A stretch of DNA of 12,323 nt from Comamonadaceae bacterium (GCA_027490555.1 JAIXXW010000063.1:1-12323), one strand, 5' to 3'. Positions 6,320 through 12,323 are shown, counted from the first letter of the stretch. Made by a program: numbers and translations. Notes: generated by a model not told the origin, from the sequence alone.

Positions 6320-8404
6320 TCACCCTGCGGCAGCTTCGCCGCTGTAACGCTGCATCAAGGCTTGCTGGGCGCCCGGGCCCGGTGACGTCAAGCCCACCCG
6401 GTGGTACTGCCCGTCGGATGACAAATCCCAGGCATCGCGTCGGTCATGCAAATAGGCGATCAGGCATTCATCGATGATGCGCTGGCGCAGCACCGGATCT
6501 TGCACCGGCCAGGCCACTTCGATGCGCCGGGTCATGTTGCGGCTCATCCAGTCGGCGCTGGACAGGAACAGGGATTCGTCTTGGTCGGCTGCAAAGTAAA
6601 ACACCCTGGAATGCTCCAGGAAACGGCCAATGACCGAACGCACACGGATGTTTTCACTCAAACCCGCCACCCCGGCGGGCAGCATGCAGGCGCCTCGCAC
6701 AATCAAATCGATCTTGGCGCCCTGCTGCCCTGCCGCCAGCAGGGCCTCGATCAGGGGCACATCGGTCAGCGCGTTCATCTTGAGCACGATGCGGGCCAGG
6801 GCGCCGCGTGATGCGGCTTGCCCGACCGCGCGGATACGGGCCAACATGTCGGCGTGCAACTGAAACGGTGCCACCAACAGGCGTTTCATTTTTGGCAAGC
6901 AACTTTGGCTGGCCAAATGGCCAAACAGCTGGTCCATGTCGGACGTGATCGCGGCGTCGGCGGTGAGGTAGCTGATGTCGGTGTACAAGGCTGCCGTGCG
7001 GCGGTTGTAGTTGCCGGTCGACAGGTGACCATAGCGGCGCAATGTGCGGCCTTCGCGGCGCGTGACCAGCAGCATCTTGGCATGGGTTTTGAGACCGACC
7101 ACGCCATACACCACCTGCGCACCCACGGCCTCGAGCTGCTCGGCCCAGTTGATATTGGCCTCTTCGTCAAAGCGCGCCTTGAGCTCCACCACCGCAGTGA
7201 CTTCCTTGCCTTTGCGCACAGCTTCGCGCAGCAGGTCCATCATGGTGGTGTCGCTGCCTGCGCGGTAAATGGTCTGCTTGATGGCCAGCACATTCGGGTC
7301 TTCCACCGCCTCTTTCAAAAAGGCCAGCACGCCATCAAAAGACTCAAACGGCTGGTGGACCATCACATCCCCCTGCTTGAGGCGTGCAAACACCGAGCCG
7401 TGCTGAGGCAGCTGCGCGGGGAAACTGGCCTTGTAGGCGGGGAACATCAGGGCTGGCGAATGGATGAGGTCAATCAACTGCATCATGCGGACCAGGTTCA
7501 CCGGCCCATTGACCCTGAACACCGCCGCCTCGGGCAAGCGGAACTCCTGGCGCAGGAACTCGGCCAAACGGGGGGCACAACTGGCAGAAACCTCCAGCCG
7601 AACCGCCTGGCCGTAATGGCGGTGCTGCAGTCCCTGACGCAAGGCCATGCGCAAGTTGGCCATCTCGTCCTCGTCCACCGCCAGGTCCGAGTGCCGGGTG
7701 ACCCTGAACTGCGAAAACTGGCCCACCACGCGCCCAGGGAACAATTCGGCCAAATGCGAGCGAATCACGCTCGACAGCAAGACATAGGCCGTGCTCCCGC
7801 CACACACCTTGGCCGGCAAGGGAATCAATCGGGACAAGACACGTGGCACGCGGACAATGGCAATCTCGTTGGAGCGGCCAAAGGCATCCTTGCCCGCCAG
7901 CTGGACGATGAAGTTCAGGGATTTGTTGGCCACCTGCGGGAAGGGATGGGCCGGGTCCAGTCCCACCGGCACCAGCAGTGGCTTGACCTCGCGGTTGAAA
8001 TAGCTGCGCACCCATTGGCGTTGCTCGGCGTTGCGTTCTCCATGGGAGAGGATGCGAAAGCCCTGGCGCTCGAGCGCCGGCAACAGGTCATCGTTGTACA
8101 AGCTGTACTGCCGACCCACGATGGCATGGGTCTTGGCCGCAATCTCCAGCAAGCTGGCGGCGGTGTAGGGCCCGGTCTGGAGCGCTTGCAGACTGGCCAT
8201 GACATGGGGCTCGGCCCTGACCTCGAAAAACTCATCCACATTGGACGAGACGATGCACAGGTAGCGCAGGCGCTCCAGGACCGGCACATCGGGCCGGTGC
8301 GCCCAATCCAGCACGCGTTCGTTGAAGGCCAATATGCTCAGGTCGCGGTCAAGCAAACCGGGCACAAGTGCGGCCTGAGTGGACATTGGACTGGTTTTGG
8401 CCAT
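6320..8404 (-). CDS. ppk1: Polyphosphate kinase 1
   Basis: The 694-residue protein has the full length of PPK1. Visible landmarks are the N-terminal D-L-S-I-L-A-F-N-E-R-V-L, then S-N-V-D-E-F-F-E-V-R. The two essential histidines are H441 in G-L-K-T-H-A-K-M-L-L and H598 in L-E-H-S-R-V-F-Y-F. They are 157 residues apart, the same spacing as H435 and H592 of the E. coli enzyme. H441 is the expected autophosphorylated residue. The enzyme moves the gamma-phosphate of ATP onto polyphosphate chains. I chose ATG 8404; a TTG at 8419 and an ATG at 8386 are alternatives, and none has a clear ribosome binding site. The Pho box immediately upstream predicts an 18-nt leader to ATG 8404. The frame running opposite this gene is a shadow. 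Confidence 0.95.
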   Translation of the reverse strand: MAKTSPMSTQAALVPGLLDRDLSILAFNERVLDWAHRPDVPVLERLRYLCIVSSNVDEFFEVRAEPHVMASLQALQTGPYTAASLLEIAAKTHAIVGRQYSLYNDDLLPALERQGFRILSHGERNAEQRQWVRSYFNREVKPLLVPVGLDPAHPFPQVANKSLNFIVQLAGKDAFGRSNEIAIVRVPRVLSRLIPLPAKVCGGSTAYVLLSSVIRSHLAELFPGRVVGQFSQFRVTRHSDLAVDEDEMANLRMALRQGLQHRHYGQAVRLEVSASCAPRLAEFLRQEFRLPEAAVFRVNGPVNLVRMMQLIDLIHSPALMFPAYKASFPAQLPQHGSVFARLKQGDVMVHQPFESFDGVLAFLKEAVEDPNVLAIKQTIYRAGSDTTMMDLLREAVRKGKEVTAVVELKARFDEEANINWAEQLEAVGAQVVYGVVGLKTHAKMLLVTRREGRTLRRYGHLSTGNYNRRTAALYTDISYLTADAAITSDMDQLFGHLASQSCLPKMKRLLVAPFQLHADMLARIRAVGQAASRGALARIVLKMNALTDVPLIEALLAAGQQGAKIDLIVRGACMLPAGVAGLSENIRVRSVIGRFLEHSRVFYFAADQDESLFLSSADWMSRNMTRRIEVAWPVQDPVLRQRIIDECLIAYLHDRRDAWDLSSDGQYHRVGLTSPGPGAQQALMQRYSGEAAAG

Positions 8405-8428
8405 GTGGATTTTTTGCAAACAGGTCTC

Positions 8429-8462
8429 AGTCTAGGCCTTGCATGTGTCAATTGGATGACAA
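8429..8462 (-). promoter_or_regulatory. Candidate Pho box and -10 of ppk1-sixA
   Basis: Reading the minus strand, TTGTCAT (8462-8456), spacer CCAA, then TTGACAC (8451-8445) form two heptamers at an 11-bp period, close to the PhoB consensus. Exactly 10 nt later is TAGACT (8434-8429), four of six matches to a -10. The predicted start of transcription is near 8422. The site lies in the 96-bp gap between the olsB-like gene stop and the ppk1 ATG, so ppk1 need not depend on read-through. Confidence 0.75.
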
Positions 8463-8500
8463 ACGCAGTGGACAAGGCATGCGCGTTTTCACGGAGCCTG

Positions 8501-9346
8501 TCACGGCACACTTGCGGTGAAGTGCCTCTTGTAGCGGACAGGCAAATCTGCCGTGCGCATCATCATCGGCAAGTCGGCGGTGTTGAAATCCGGGTCCCAG
8601 GCGGGCGCTCCCAGGACCTTGGCACCCAGACGCAGATAACCCTTGATCAACGCAGGGGGTTCGATCGGCAAATGGGGGTTCATCTCTTCGATGGGCAGCG
8701 GCAAGCGTGGGCGCACATGGAACTGGATGTCGGCCAGGTGCGTCTGGCGCAGCTGGTGCCAGATGCTGGCCGCCACATCGCCAGTGACCAGGCCGTTGTG
8801 CAGCATGGGGATGCTGGCGCACCCGATCATGGTGTCCAGCCGGTTGCGCTCCATGAATTCAAACAGCGCGCCCCACAGGGCCATGATGACGCCGCCATGG
8901 CGGTGGTCGCTGTGCACGCAGCTGCGTCCCAGCTCGACCATGCGGCTGCGCCCATCGCGCAAACGGGTCAAATCAAATTCGGTGTCGCTGTAGGTGCTGC
9001 CCGCGCGTTGGGCCTGAACCGGTGTCAACACCCGGTAAGTGCCAATCACTTGGCGCGATGCCACATCGCGCACCAACAGGTGTTCGCAATAATCATCGAA
9101 CAGATCGATGTCGTGCCCGGGGATGGTTTTGGGCAAACGTGCGCCCATTTCATCGGCAAAAATCGAATACCTCAACCGCTGCGCTTCACGAACTTCGTCT
9201 TGATGCTGTGCCCAGCTGACTTCAATGCTGCTTTGCACCCGGCGAGGCAGGCGCTCAGCTTGGCTTGGATGCGATCCCGGATGAAGCGACCCCCTGGGCA
9301 AACGGATGGGCGACAAATCCAAAGTGGGGATGGGGATTTCTTTCAT
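8501..9346 (-). CDS. olsB: OlsB-like L-ornithine N-alpha-acyltransferase (GNAT-fold acyltransferase)
   Basis: The 281-residue protein has the hallmarks of the OlsB/Acetyltransf_5 family: E-V-R-E-A-Q-R-L-R-Y-S-I-F-A-D-E-M-G (residues 51-68), V-I-G-T-Y-R-V-L (100-107), and E-L-G-R-S-C-V-H (138-145). OlsB transfers a 3-hydroxyacyl chain from acyl carrier protein to ornithine, the first step to ornithine lipids, which are phosphorus-free membrane lipids. The O-acyltransferase OlsA is not in this window. The start is supported by AAGGAG at 9360-9355, eight bases upstream. A candidate Pho box lies directly upstream, which fits the known rise of ornithine lipids during phosphate limitation in other bacteria. 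The family also includes acyltransferases of other specificity, so the ornithine substrate is inferred. Confidence 0.75.
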   Translation of the reverse strand: MKEIPIPTLDLSPIRLPRGSLHPGSHPSQAERLPRRVQSSIEVSWAQHQDEVREAQRLRYSIFADEMGARLPKTIPGHDIDLFDDYCEHLLVRDVASRQVIGTYRVLTPVQAQRAGSTYSDTEFDLTRLRDGRSRMVELGRSCVHSDHRHGGVIMALWGALFEFMERNRLDTMIGCASIPMLHNGLVTGDVAASIWHQLRQTHLADIQFHVRPRLPLPIEEMNPHLPIEPPALIKGYLRLGAKVLGAPAWDPDFNTADLPMMMRTADLPVRYKRHFTASVP

Positions 9347-9375
9347 GGCACACGCTCCTTGTCATCAATGTCTTC

Positions 9376-9431
9376 ATGATGAAGACCGGTCATGTCAGAA
9401 GCATGTCGTTCGCGTGAAAATCATGTGACAG
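9376..9431 (-). promoter_or_regulatory. Candidate four-repeat Pho box and -10 of the olsB-like gene
   Basis: On the minus strand four heptamers follow at a strict 11-bp period: CTGTCAC (9431-9425), TTTTCAC (9420-9414), ACGACAT (9409-9403) and CTGACAT (9398-9392). The outer two are near-perfect PhoB half-sites. Ten nt after the last is CATCAT (9381-9376), four of six matches to a -10, predicting a start near 9369 and a 23-nt leader containing the AAGGAG. The first repeat overlaps the last codons of the upstream HD gene, and the stop codon lies in the first spacer. Confidence 0.75.
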
Positions 9432-9987
9432 TGGTGGCTTGCACCGCGCGAATCAGCGCCTGAAGTTGATCGAGGGCATCTTGTGGTGTGGCTTCGAACC
9501 AACCTTCTTTCTTGCCCAGGTCGTCCCACACCCTGAGCTGGATGGCATCGGCAAAATAGGGGTGTTTTTCAAACGCTTCACACTCTTCCTCAGTCAGAAG
9601 TCCGCCTTGCAGGGCCAGGCTGCGCTGGGCTTGTTCAGACAGCTTTCGGGCATGGGCGCCACGGGTCGTGAACAGGTAGCGCTTGGCCATCACGTGCAAG
9701 CGCACAGGTTCTGAAACCGCCTGCCCGAACAAGGGCTCCAGCAGCTGGCCGCCCAGCGCGGCATGGCCGATGGGGTCTGCATCCTCCGGGGGGTGGTGGG
9801 CCATCGTCCACACATGGCCGATGTCATGCAACCAGCCGGCCAGTTGCAGCTTTTCAGGGGCTCCGGACTTTTCGGCCAGGCGACCGCACTGCCAGGCGTG
9901 CGCCAACAAGGTGACGCGCTCACCCGGCAAGACATGGCGGGCCGCTTGCTGGTACAGGCCCAGGATCTGAGGTGTCTGCCATTGCAT
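9421..9987 (-). CDS. PhnZ-like HD-domain protein, probable mixed-valent diiron oxygenase
   Basis: The 188-residue protein has an HD-domain metal site: H30, H54-D55 (in L-H-D-I-G-H), H75, H98 and D155. These align with the six iron ligands recalled for PhnZ (H34, H58, D59, H80, H104, D161), and E23 aligns with PhnZ E27. The segment A-K-R-Y-L, S-L-A-L-Q-G-G and R-V-W-D-D is typical of the phosphonate-operon HD family. PhnZ cleaves the C-P bond of a hydroxylated phosphonate with O2. The residue corresponding to PhnZ Y24 appears to be L20, so the substrate may differ. No PhnY-type hydroxylase is visible. ATG 9987 is favoured because a Pho box sits at 10010-10027. No ribosome binding site is seen, and the predicted transcript starts at the ATG. 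A hydrolase function is possible. Confidence 0.7.
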   Translation of the reverse strand: MQWQTPQILGLYQQAARHVLPGERVTLLAHAWQCGRLAEKSGAPEKLQLAGWLHDIGHVWTMAHHPPEDADPIGHAALGGQLLEPLFGQAVSEPVRLHVMAKRYLFTTRGAHARKLSEQAQRSLALQGGLLTEEECEAFEKHPYFADAIQLRVWDDLGKKEGWFEATPQDALDQLQALIRAVQATTVT

Positions 9988-9993
9988 CGCGGC

Positions 9994-10027
9994 ATTGTCG
10001 GAGCGGCATGTGTCAGCAGCATGACAA
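9994..10027 (-). promoter_or_regulatory. Candidate Pho box and -10 of the HD-domain gene
   Basis: On the minus strand TTGTCAT (10027-10021), spacer GCTG, then CTGACAC (10016-10010) give two strong PhoB half-sites at an 11-bp period. This is almost the same sequence as the ppk1 box. Ten nt later is GACAAT (9999-9994), four of six matches to a -10. Counting seven bases on places transcription start at 9987, the A of the ATG, implying a leaderless message. Confidence 0.75.
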
Positions 10028-10100
10028 AACAGGCCGCCCGCGCGAGCCTGTCGTCCGCTGAAGTGATGTAAGGTCTGGCTTTTTGACAAAGGCCATCCCC

Positions 10101-10403
10101 ATGATTCTTGAACTCGCCGACATCCGCATCCAGCCTGGCCAGCAGGCCGCTTTTGAGAAAGCGATCGCGCTGGGCCTGGACACCGTGGCCTCCCGCGCCC
10201 AAGGCTTTCGCGGCGCCAAGGTCAACCGCTGCATCGAAACGCCCGAGCGTTTTGTGCTGCAGATTTTCTGGGACACGCTGGAAGACCACACCGTGGGTTT
10301 TCGCGGCTCGCCCCTGTTCACCAAATGGCGCGCGATCGTCGGCCCGTTTTTCGCAGCGCCCCCGCATGTGGAGCATTTCGAGCTGACTTACGCCTCGGCC
10401 TGA
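10101..10403 (+). CDS. Antibiotic-biosynthesis-monooxygenase (ABM) fold protein
   Basis: The 100-residue protein has the dimeric alpha-beta-barrel pattern of the ABM family: an opening strand I-L-E-L-A-D-I-R-I, a helix beginning P-G-Q-Q-A-A-F-E-K-A, a strand around G-F-R-G-A-K-V-N-R, then E-R-F-V-L-Q-I-F-W-D-T-L-E-D-H and the C-terminal P-H-V-E-H-F-E-L. Members range from cofactor-free monooxygenases to heme-degrading or stress proteins, so the reaction cannot be given. It is divergent from the HD-domain gene, with 113 bp between the two ATGs. A TTG at 10083 would extend it by six residues, but ATG 10101 begins at the conserved strand. Only a weak AAAGG precedes it. I found no convincing Pho repeats facing this gene. 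Confidence 0.75.
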   Translation: MILELADIRIQPGQQAAFEKAIALGLDTVASRAQGFRGAKVNRCIETPERFVLQIFWDTLEDHTVGFRGSPLFTKWRAIVGPFFAAPPHVEHFELTYASA

Positions 10404-10411
10404 GAGTGGCA

Positions 10412-10855
10412 TCAGGGCGGTTGGTGACCTTGCACCAAGCGTGAGAGGAGCTGGACAAACTGGGTCTGCTCCTGGGGGCTCAAAGGGCTGAGGATTTTTT
10501 CCTGCACCCGGGCCACATCGTTCTGGACACTGGCCAGGGCATGCACACCCTGCGCGGTGACGACCAGCAGTTTGCGTCGGCGGTCGGCCGGGTCGGCCTG
10601 CCGCGCCACCCAGCCTTTGGCTTCCAGACGGCCAATGACCGATCCCGAGGTGGCCGGATCAAAGGCCACGCGCTTGGCCAGCCCCACCTGGTCTGTACCG
10701 GGGCTGTCGAGCAAAGCGTTCAAAATTGCGAATTGCACGGGCGTGATGTCCACGCTGTCCAGCTCTTCCGCAAAAATGGCCACCGCGATTTGCTGAGCGC
10801 GCCGAATCAGGTGGCCGGGTGTGGCCTGCAGGTCTATGCTCTTGATGTTGTCCAT
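10412..10855 (-). CDS. MarR-family transcriptional regulator
   Basis: From ATG 10855 the protein has 147 residues, normal for MarR. It shows an N-terminal helix H-L-I-R-R-A-Q-Q-I-A, the core helix I-T-P-V-Q-F-A-I-L-N-A-L, recognition region F-D-P-A-T-S-G-S-V-I-G-R-L-E-A-K-G-W-V, and wing D-P-A-D-R-R-R-K-L-L-V-V-T. Members usually repress a divergent operon and release DNA on binding a small, often aromatic, ligand. Here the divergent gene is a fumarylacetoacetate-hydrolase-family enzyme. The start is uncertain. ATG 10855 matches the usual family N-terminus but has no ribosome binding site. ATG 10909 has GGAG six bases upstream and would add 18 residues; ATG 10921 is a third option. The stop lies eight bases from the end of the convergent ABM gene. 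Confidence 0.88.
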   Translation of the reverse strand: MDNIKSIDLQATPGHLIRRAQQIAVAIFAEELDSVDITPVQFAILNALLDSPGTDQVGLAKRVAFDPATSGSVIGRLEAKGWVARQADPADRRRKLLVVTAQGVHALASVQNDVARVQEKILSPLSPQEQTQFVQLLSRLVQGHQPP

Positions 10856-10906
10856 AAGTTGCCATGGCGACGTTTGCCGCTGTTGGGGGCCCAAGCTTCC
10901 CAGTAA

Positions 10907-10942
10907 CATTGGATGCTCCATTCCTTCTGAAAGCGTCCAATG
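10907..10942. promoter_or_regulatory. Inverted repeat between MarR and FAH genes, candidate operator
   Basis: CATTGGATGC (10907-10916) and GCGTCCAATG (10933-10942) are inverted copies with one mismatch in ten, separated by 16 bp. The right arm contains the FAH ATG (10940-10942). The left arm contains the minus-strand ATG 10909. A nested TGGA-tgc-TCCA (10910-10920) lies inside. ATTG/CAAT cores are common in MarR operators, so binding by the adjacent regulator is inferred. Confidence 0.45.
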
Positions 10943-11653
10943 AGCTTTGTATTTTCTCCCACACCCGTGGTTTCGGTGCCTGTCTTGGGCATGGCCGAGC
11001 GTTTTCCAGTGCACCGCATCTATTGTGTGGGCCGAAATTATGAAGAGCATGCCAAGGAAATGGGCTTCACCGGACGCGAGCCGCCCTTCTTCTTCCTCAA
11101 ACCCACCGACAGCCTGGTGGTGGTGGAAGCCGGACAGACCGGCACCATGCCCTACCCCAGCCTGACGAACAACCTGCACCACGAGATCGAGTTGGTGGTG
11201 GCCATTGGCCTGGGCGGGCGCAACATCCAAGCAGCGGATGCGGCCCGGCACATTTTCGGCTATGCCGTGGGCCTGGACATGACGCGCCGCGACCTGCAAA
11301 ACGAGATGAAAAAACAAGGCCGCCCCTGGTGCATCGGCAAGGCCTTCGACCACTCGGGCCCAATTGGCCCGATCACCCCCAAGCAACATGCCGGTGACGT
11401 GGACCATGCCGAGATCAGCCTGCAGGTCAACGGCACAGACCGCCAGCGCAGCACCGTCGCCAAACTCATATGGAACGTGGCCGAAACCATCGAACACCTG
11501 TCCGCCGCCTGGGAACTGCAGCCTGGCGACCTGATTTACACCGGCACCCCCGAAGGCGTGGCGGCGGTGGTCGCGGGGGACACCCTGGTGGGCGAGGTGG
11601 CGGGCTTGGGCCGCTTGCAAGTGCGCATCACCGAAGCCTCGGCTGGGGCCTGA
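10940..11653 (+). CDS. Fumarylacetoacetate hydrolase (FAH) family protein, possibly fumarylpyruvate hydrolase
   Basis: The 237-residue protein fits small bacterial FAH-family hydrolases. I-Y-C-V-G-R-N-Y-E-E-H-A begins the domain near residue 27. Metal-binding residues appear as E82 and E84 in H-H-E-I-E-L-V-V and D113 in G-Y-A-V-G-L-D-M-T-R-R-D. W-E-L-Q-P-G-D-L-I-Y-T-G-T-P-E-G-V-A-A-V is the typical C-terminal loop. The strong G-F-T-G-R-E-P-P-F-F-F-L-K-P segment resembles enzymes annotated as fumarylpyruvate hydrolases of gentisate breakdown. No gentisate dioxygenase or maleylpyruvate isomerase is visible, so the substrate is open. The divergent MarR gene suggests induction by an aromatic or related acid. 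The start ATG 10940 has only a weak GAAAG upstream and lies in the inverted repeat. Confidence 0.88.
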   Translation: MSFVFSPTPVVSVPVLGMAERFPVHRIYCVGRNYEEHAKEMGFTGREPPFFFLKPTDSLVVVEAGQTGTMPYPSLTNNLHHEIELVVAIGLGGRNIQAADAARHIFGYAVGLDMTRRDLQNEMKKQGRPWCIGKAFDHSGPIGPITPKQHAGDVDHAEISLQVNGTDRQRSTVAKLIWNVAETIEHLSAAWELQPGDLIYTGTPEGVAAVVAGDTLVGEVAGLGRLQVRITEASAGA

Positions 11654-11704
11654 TGGCATCGGGCGCGCGCCTCAAGCCCGCCAATGAATCAAAGTGCATG
11701 AAAT

Positions 11705-11757
11705 CACCAAAACAAAGGGTAAACCCTTGGTGTTTGAGTGGGATCATGCAACATAAT
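11705..11757 (+). promoter_or_regulatory. Hairpin/palindrome and candidate -10 upstream of the TRAP gene
   Basis: The 230-bp gap between the FAH gene and the TRAP gene contains AAGGGT (11715-11720) and ACCCTT (11723-11728), a near-palindrome of 14 bp. Outer CACC (11705-11708) can pair with GGTG (11729-11732) across a bulge. CATAAT (11752-11757) is a good -10 match, but no well-spaced -35 is evident. It may be an operator for the transporter gene. Terminator function is less likely without a T-run. GGCGCGCGCC, a self-complementary decamer, lies just after the FAH stop. Confidence 0.35.
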
Positions 11758-11883
11758 TCATAAATCACGCAGCCCGCTTGGGGGGGCAGTTTCATGCCTT
11801 GCCGCTGGATGGCCGACCGACACCATTCACCGACCGTGCGGTTGATCTATGATTTTGTTTTTTACCCTGATGGAGACACGTCG

Positions 11884-12323
11884 ATGAAAAAATTCCTGCA
11901 ACACACGGCCTTGGCCGCAGGCCTGATGGCCGTTGGTTTTGGCGTGCACGCCCAGACCATCACCCTGAAAGTGCACCACTTTCTGGGCCCACAGTCGGTC
12001 CAGCACACCACCATGCTGGGCGACTGGTGCAAAAACATCGCGCGCGACTCCAACAACCGCCTGCAGTGCCAGATCTTCCCCGCCATGCAACTGGGCGGCA
12101 CGCCTCCGCAGCTGTATGACCAGGCCAAGGATGGCGTAGCCGACGTGGTGTGGCACGTGGCCGGTTCATCGGCCGGTCGCTTCCCCAAGACCCAGGTGTT
12201 CGAGTTGCCCTTCACCATGACGAATGCGGCCGCCACCAGCCGTGCCGCTTGGGACTTTGTGCAAAAGCACGCCATGGACGAACACAAGGATGTCAAGCTG
12301 TTGGCCGTGCATGTGCACGGCCC
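11884..12323 (+). CDS. dctP: TRAP transporter substrate-binding protein (DctP family), N-terminal part
   Basis: The frame runs from ATG 11884 to the window edge, 146 residues, with the 3' end outside. Residues 1-23 form a Sec signal peptide: K-K-F, a hydrophobic core A-L-A-A-G-L-M-A-V-G-F-G, and a cleavage site after V-H-A, before Q24. The mature part begins T-I-T-L-K-V-H-H-F. It continues with Q-L-G-G-T-P-P-Q-L-Y-D-Q and the D-G-V-A-D-V-V-W motif typical of DctP-type periplasmic receptors that capture organic acids. C49 and C62 are placed as in relatives and may form a disulfide. GGAG lies eight bases before the start. The membrane subunits DctQM would be expected downstream. The substrate cannot be read from sequence. 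The neighbouring FAH and MarR genes make an aromatic or keto acid possible. Confidence 0.88.
   Translation, partial: MKKFLQHTALAAGLMAVGFGVHAQTITLKVHHFLGPQSVQHTTMLGDWCKNIARDSNNRLQCQIFPAMQLGGTPPQLYDQAKDGVADVVWHVAGSSAGRFPKTQVFELPFTMTNAAATSRAAWDFVQKHAMDEHKDVKLLAVHVHG

Noticed and set aside
6818..9379. An 853-codon open frame on the + strand opposite ppk1 and the olsB-like gene
   Set aside because: It runs antisense through two well-recognised genes and the gap between them. Its translation is rich in His, Gln and Gly with no family features, typical of the shadow of a GC-rich gene.
9988..10089. N-terminal extension of the HD-domain gene to a TTG at 10089
   Set aside because: The extension would run through the Pho box and -10, its residues show no family similarity, and the length from ATG 9987 already matches PhnZ.
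10028..10100. A Pho box driving the ABM gene
   Set aside because: CTGTCGT-like and TTGACA-like pieces occur, but no second heptamer lies 11 bp away and no -10 fits the 10-nt rule.

Overview
The window looks like the chromosome of a betaproteobacterium of the order Burkholderiales, most likely family Comamonadaceae (Limnohabitans, Rhodoferax or Hydrogenophaga-like). The basis is the high GC content, the tight gene packing and the character of the encoded proteins. The genus cannot be fixed from the sequence alone. I see no rRNA, tRNA, CRISPR array, insertion sequence or integrase.

Region 1 (1-3715, + strand) is an arsenic-resistance operon: the 3' part of an ArsJ-associated glyceraldehyde-3-phosphate dehydrogenase, arsJ, arsR, a low-molecular-weight-phosphatase-type arsenate reductase, and an ACR3 arsenite efflux permease. 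Genes are one base apart, overlap, or are 26 bp apart. Two arsenate routes are encoded side by side: conversion to 1-arseno-3-phosphoglycerate with ArsJ export, and reduction to arsenite with ACR3 export. The promoter lies outside the window.

Region 2 (3716-9987) is a phosphate-economy cluster. The exopolyphosphatase gene ppx is on +. A Lys/Ala/Pro-tailed small protein with a ribbon-helix-helix-like domain follows on +. Convergent to them on - are sixA, ppk1, an OlsB-like ornithine N-acyltransferase gene and a PhnZ-like HD-domain oxygenase gene. The main new observation is that ppx, ppk1, the olsB-like gene and the HD gene each carry a candidate Pho box just upstream. Each box consists of 7-bp direct repeats at an 11-bp period. 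Each is followed exactly 10 nt later by a -10-like hexamer, as at PhoB-activated promoters. The cluster therefore reads as a Pho-regulon hub: polyphosphate turnover, phosphorus-free membrane lipid, and a possible organophosphonate oxygenase. The HD gene's predicted transcript would begin at its ATG, so it may be leaderless.

Region 3 (10101-12323) holds a small antibiotic-biosynthesis-monooxygenase-fold protein (+), a MarR-family regulator (-) divergent from a fumarylacetoacetate-hydrolase-family gene (+), and the start of a TRAP transporter substrate-binding protein (+) cut by the window edge. A 10-bp inverted repeat covers the FAH start codon and an upstream candidate start codon of the MarR gene, and is a plausible MarR operator.

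No gene-free stretch exceeds about 230 bp. All functional calls come from reading motifs and recalled family features; no database search was possible.
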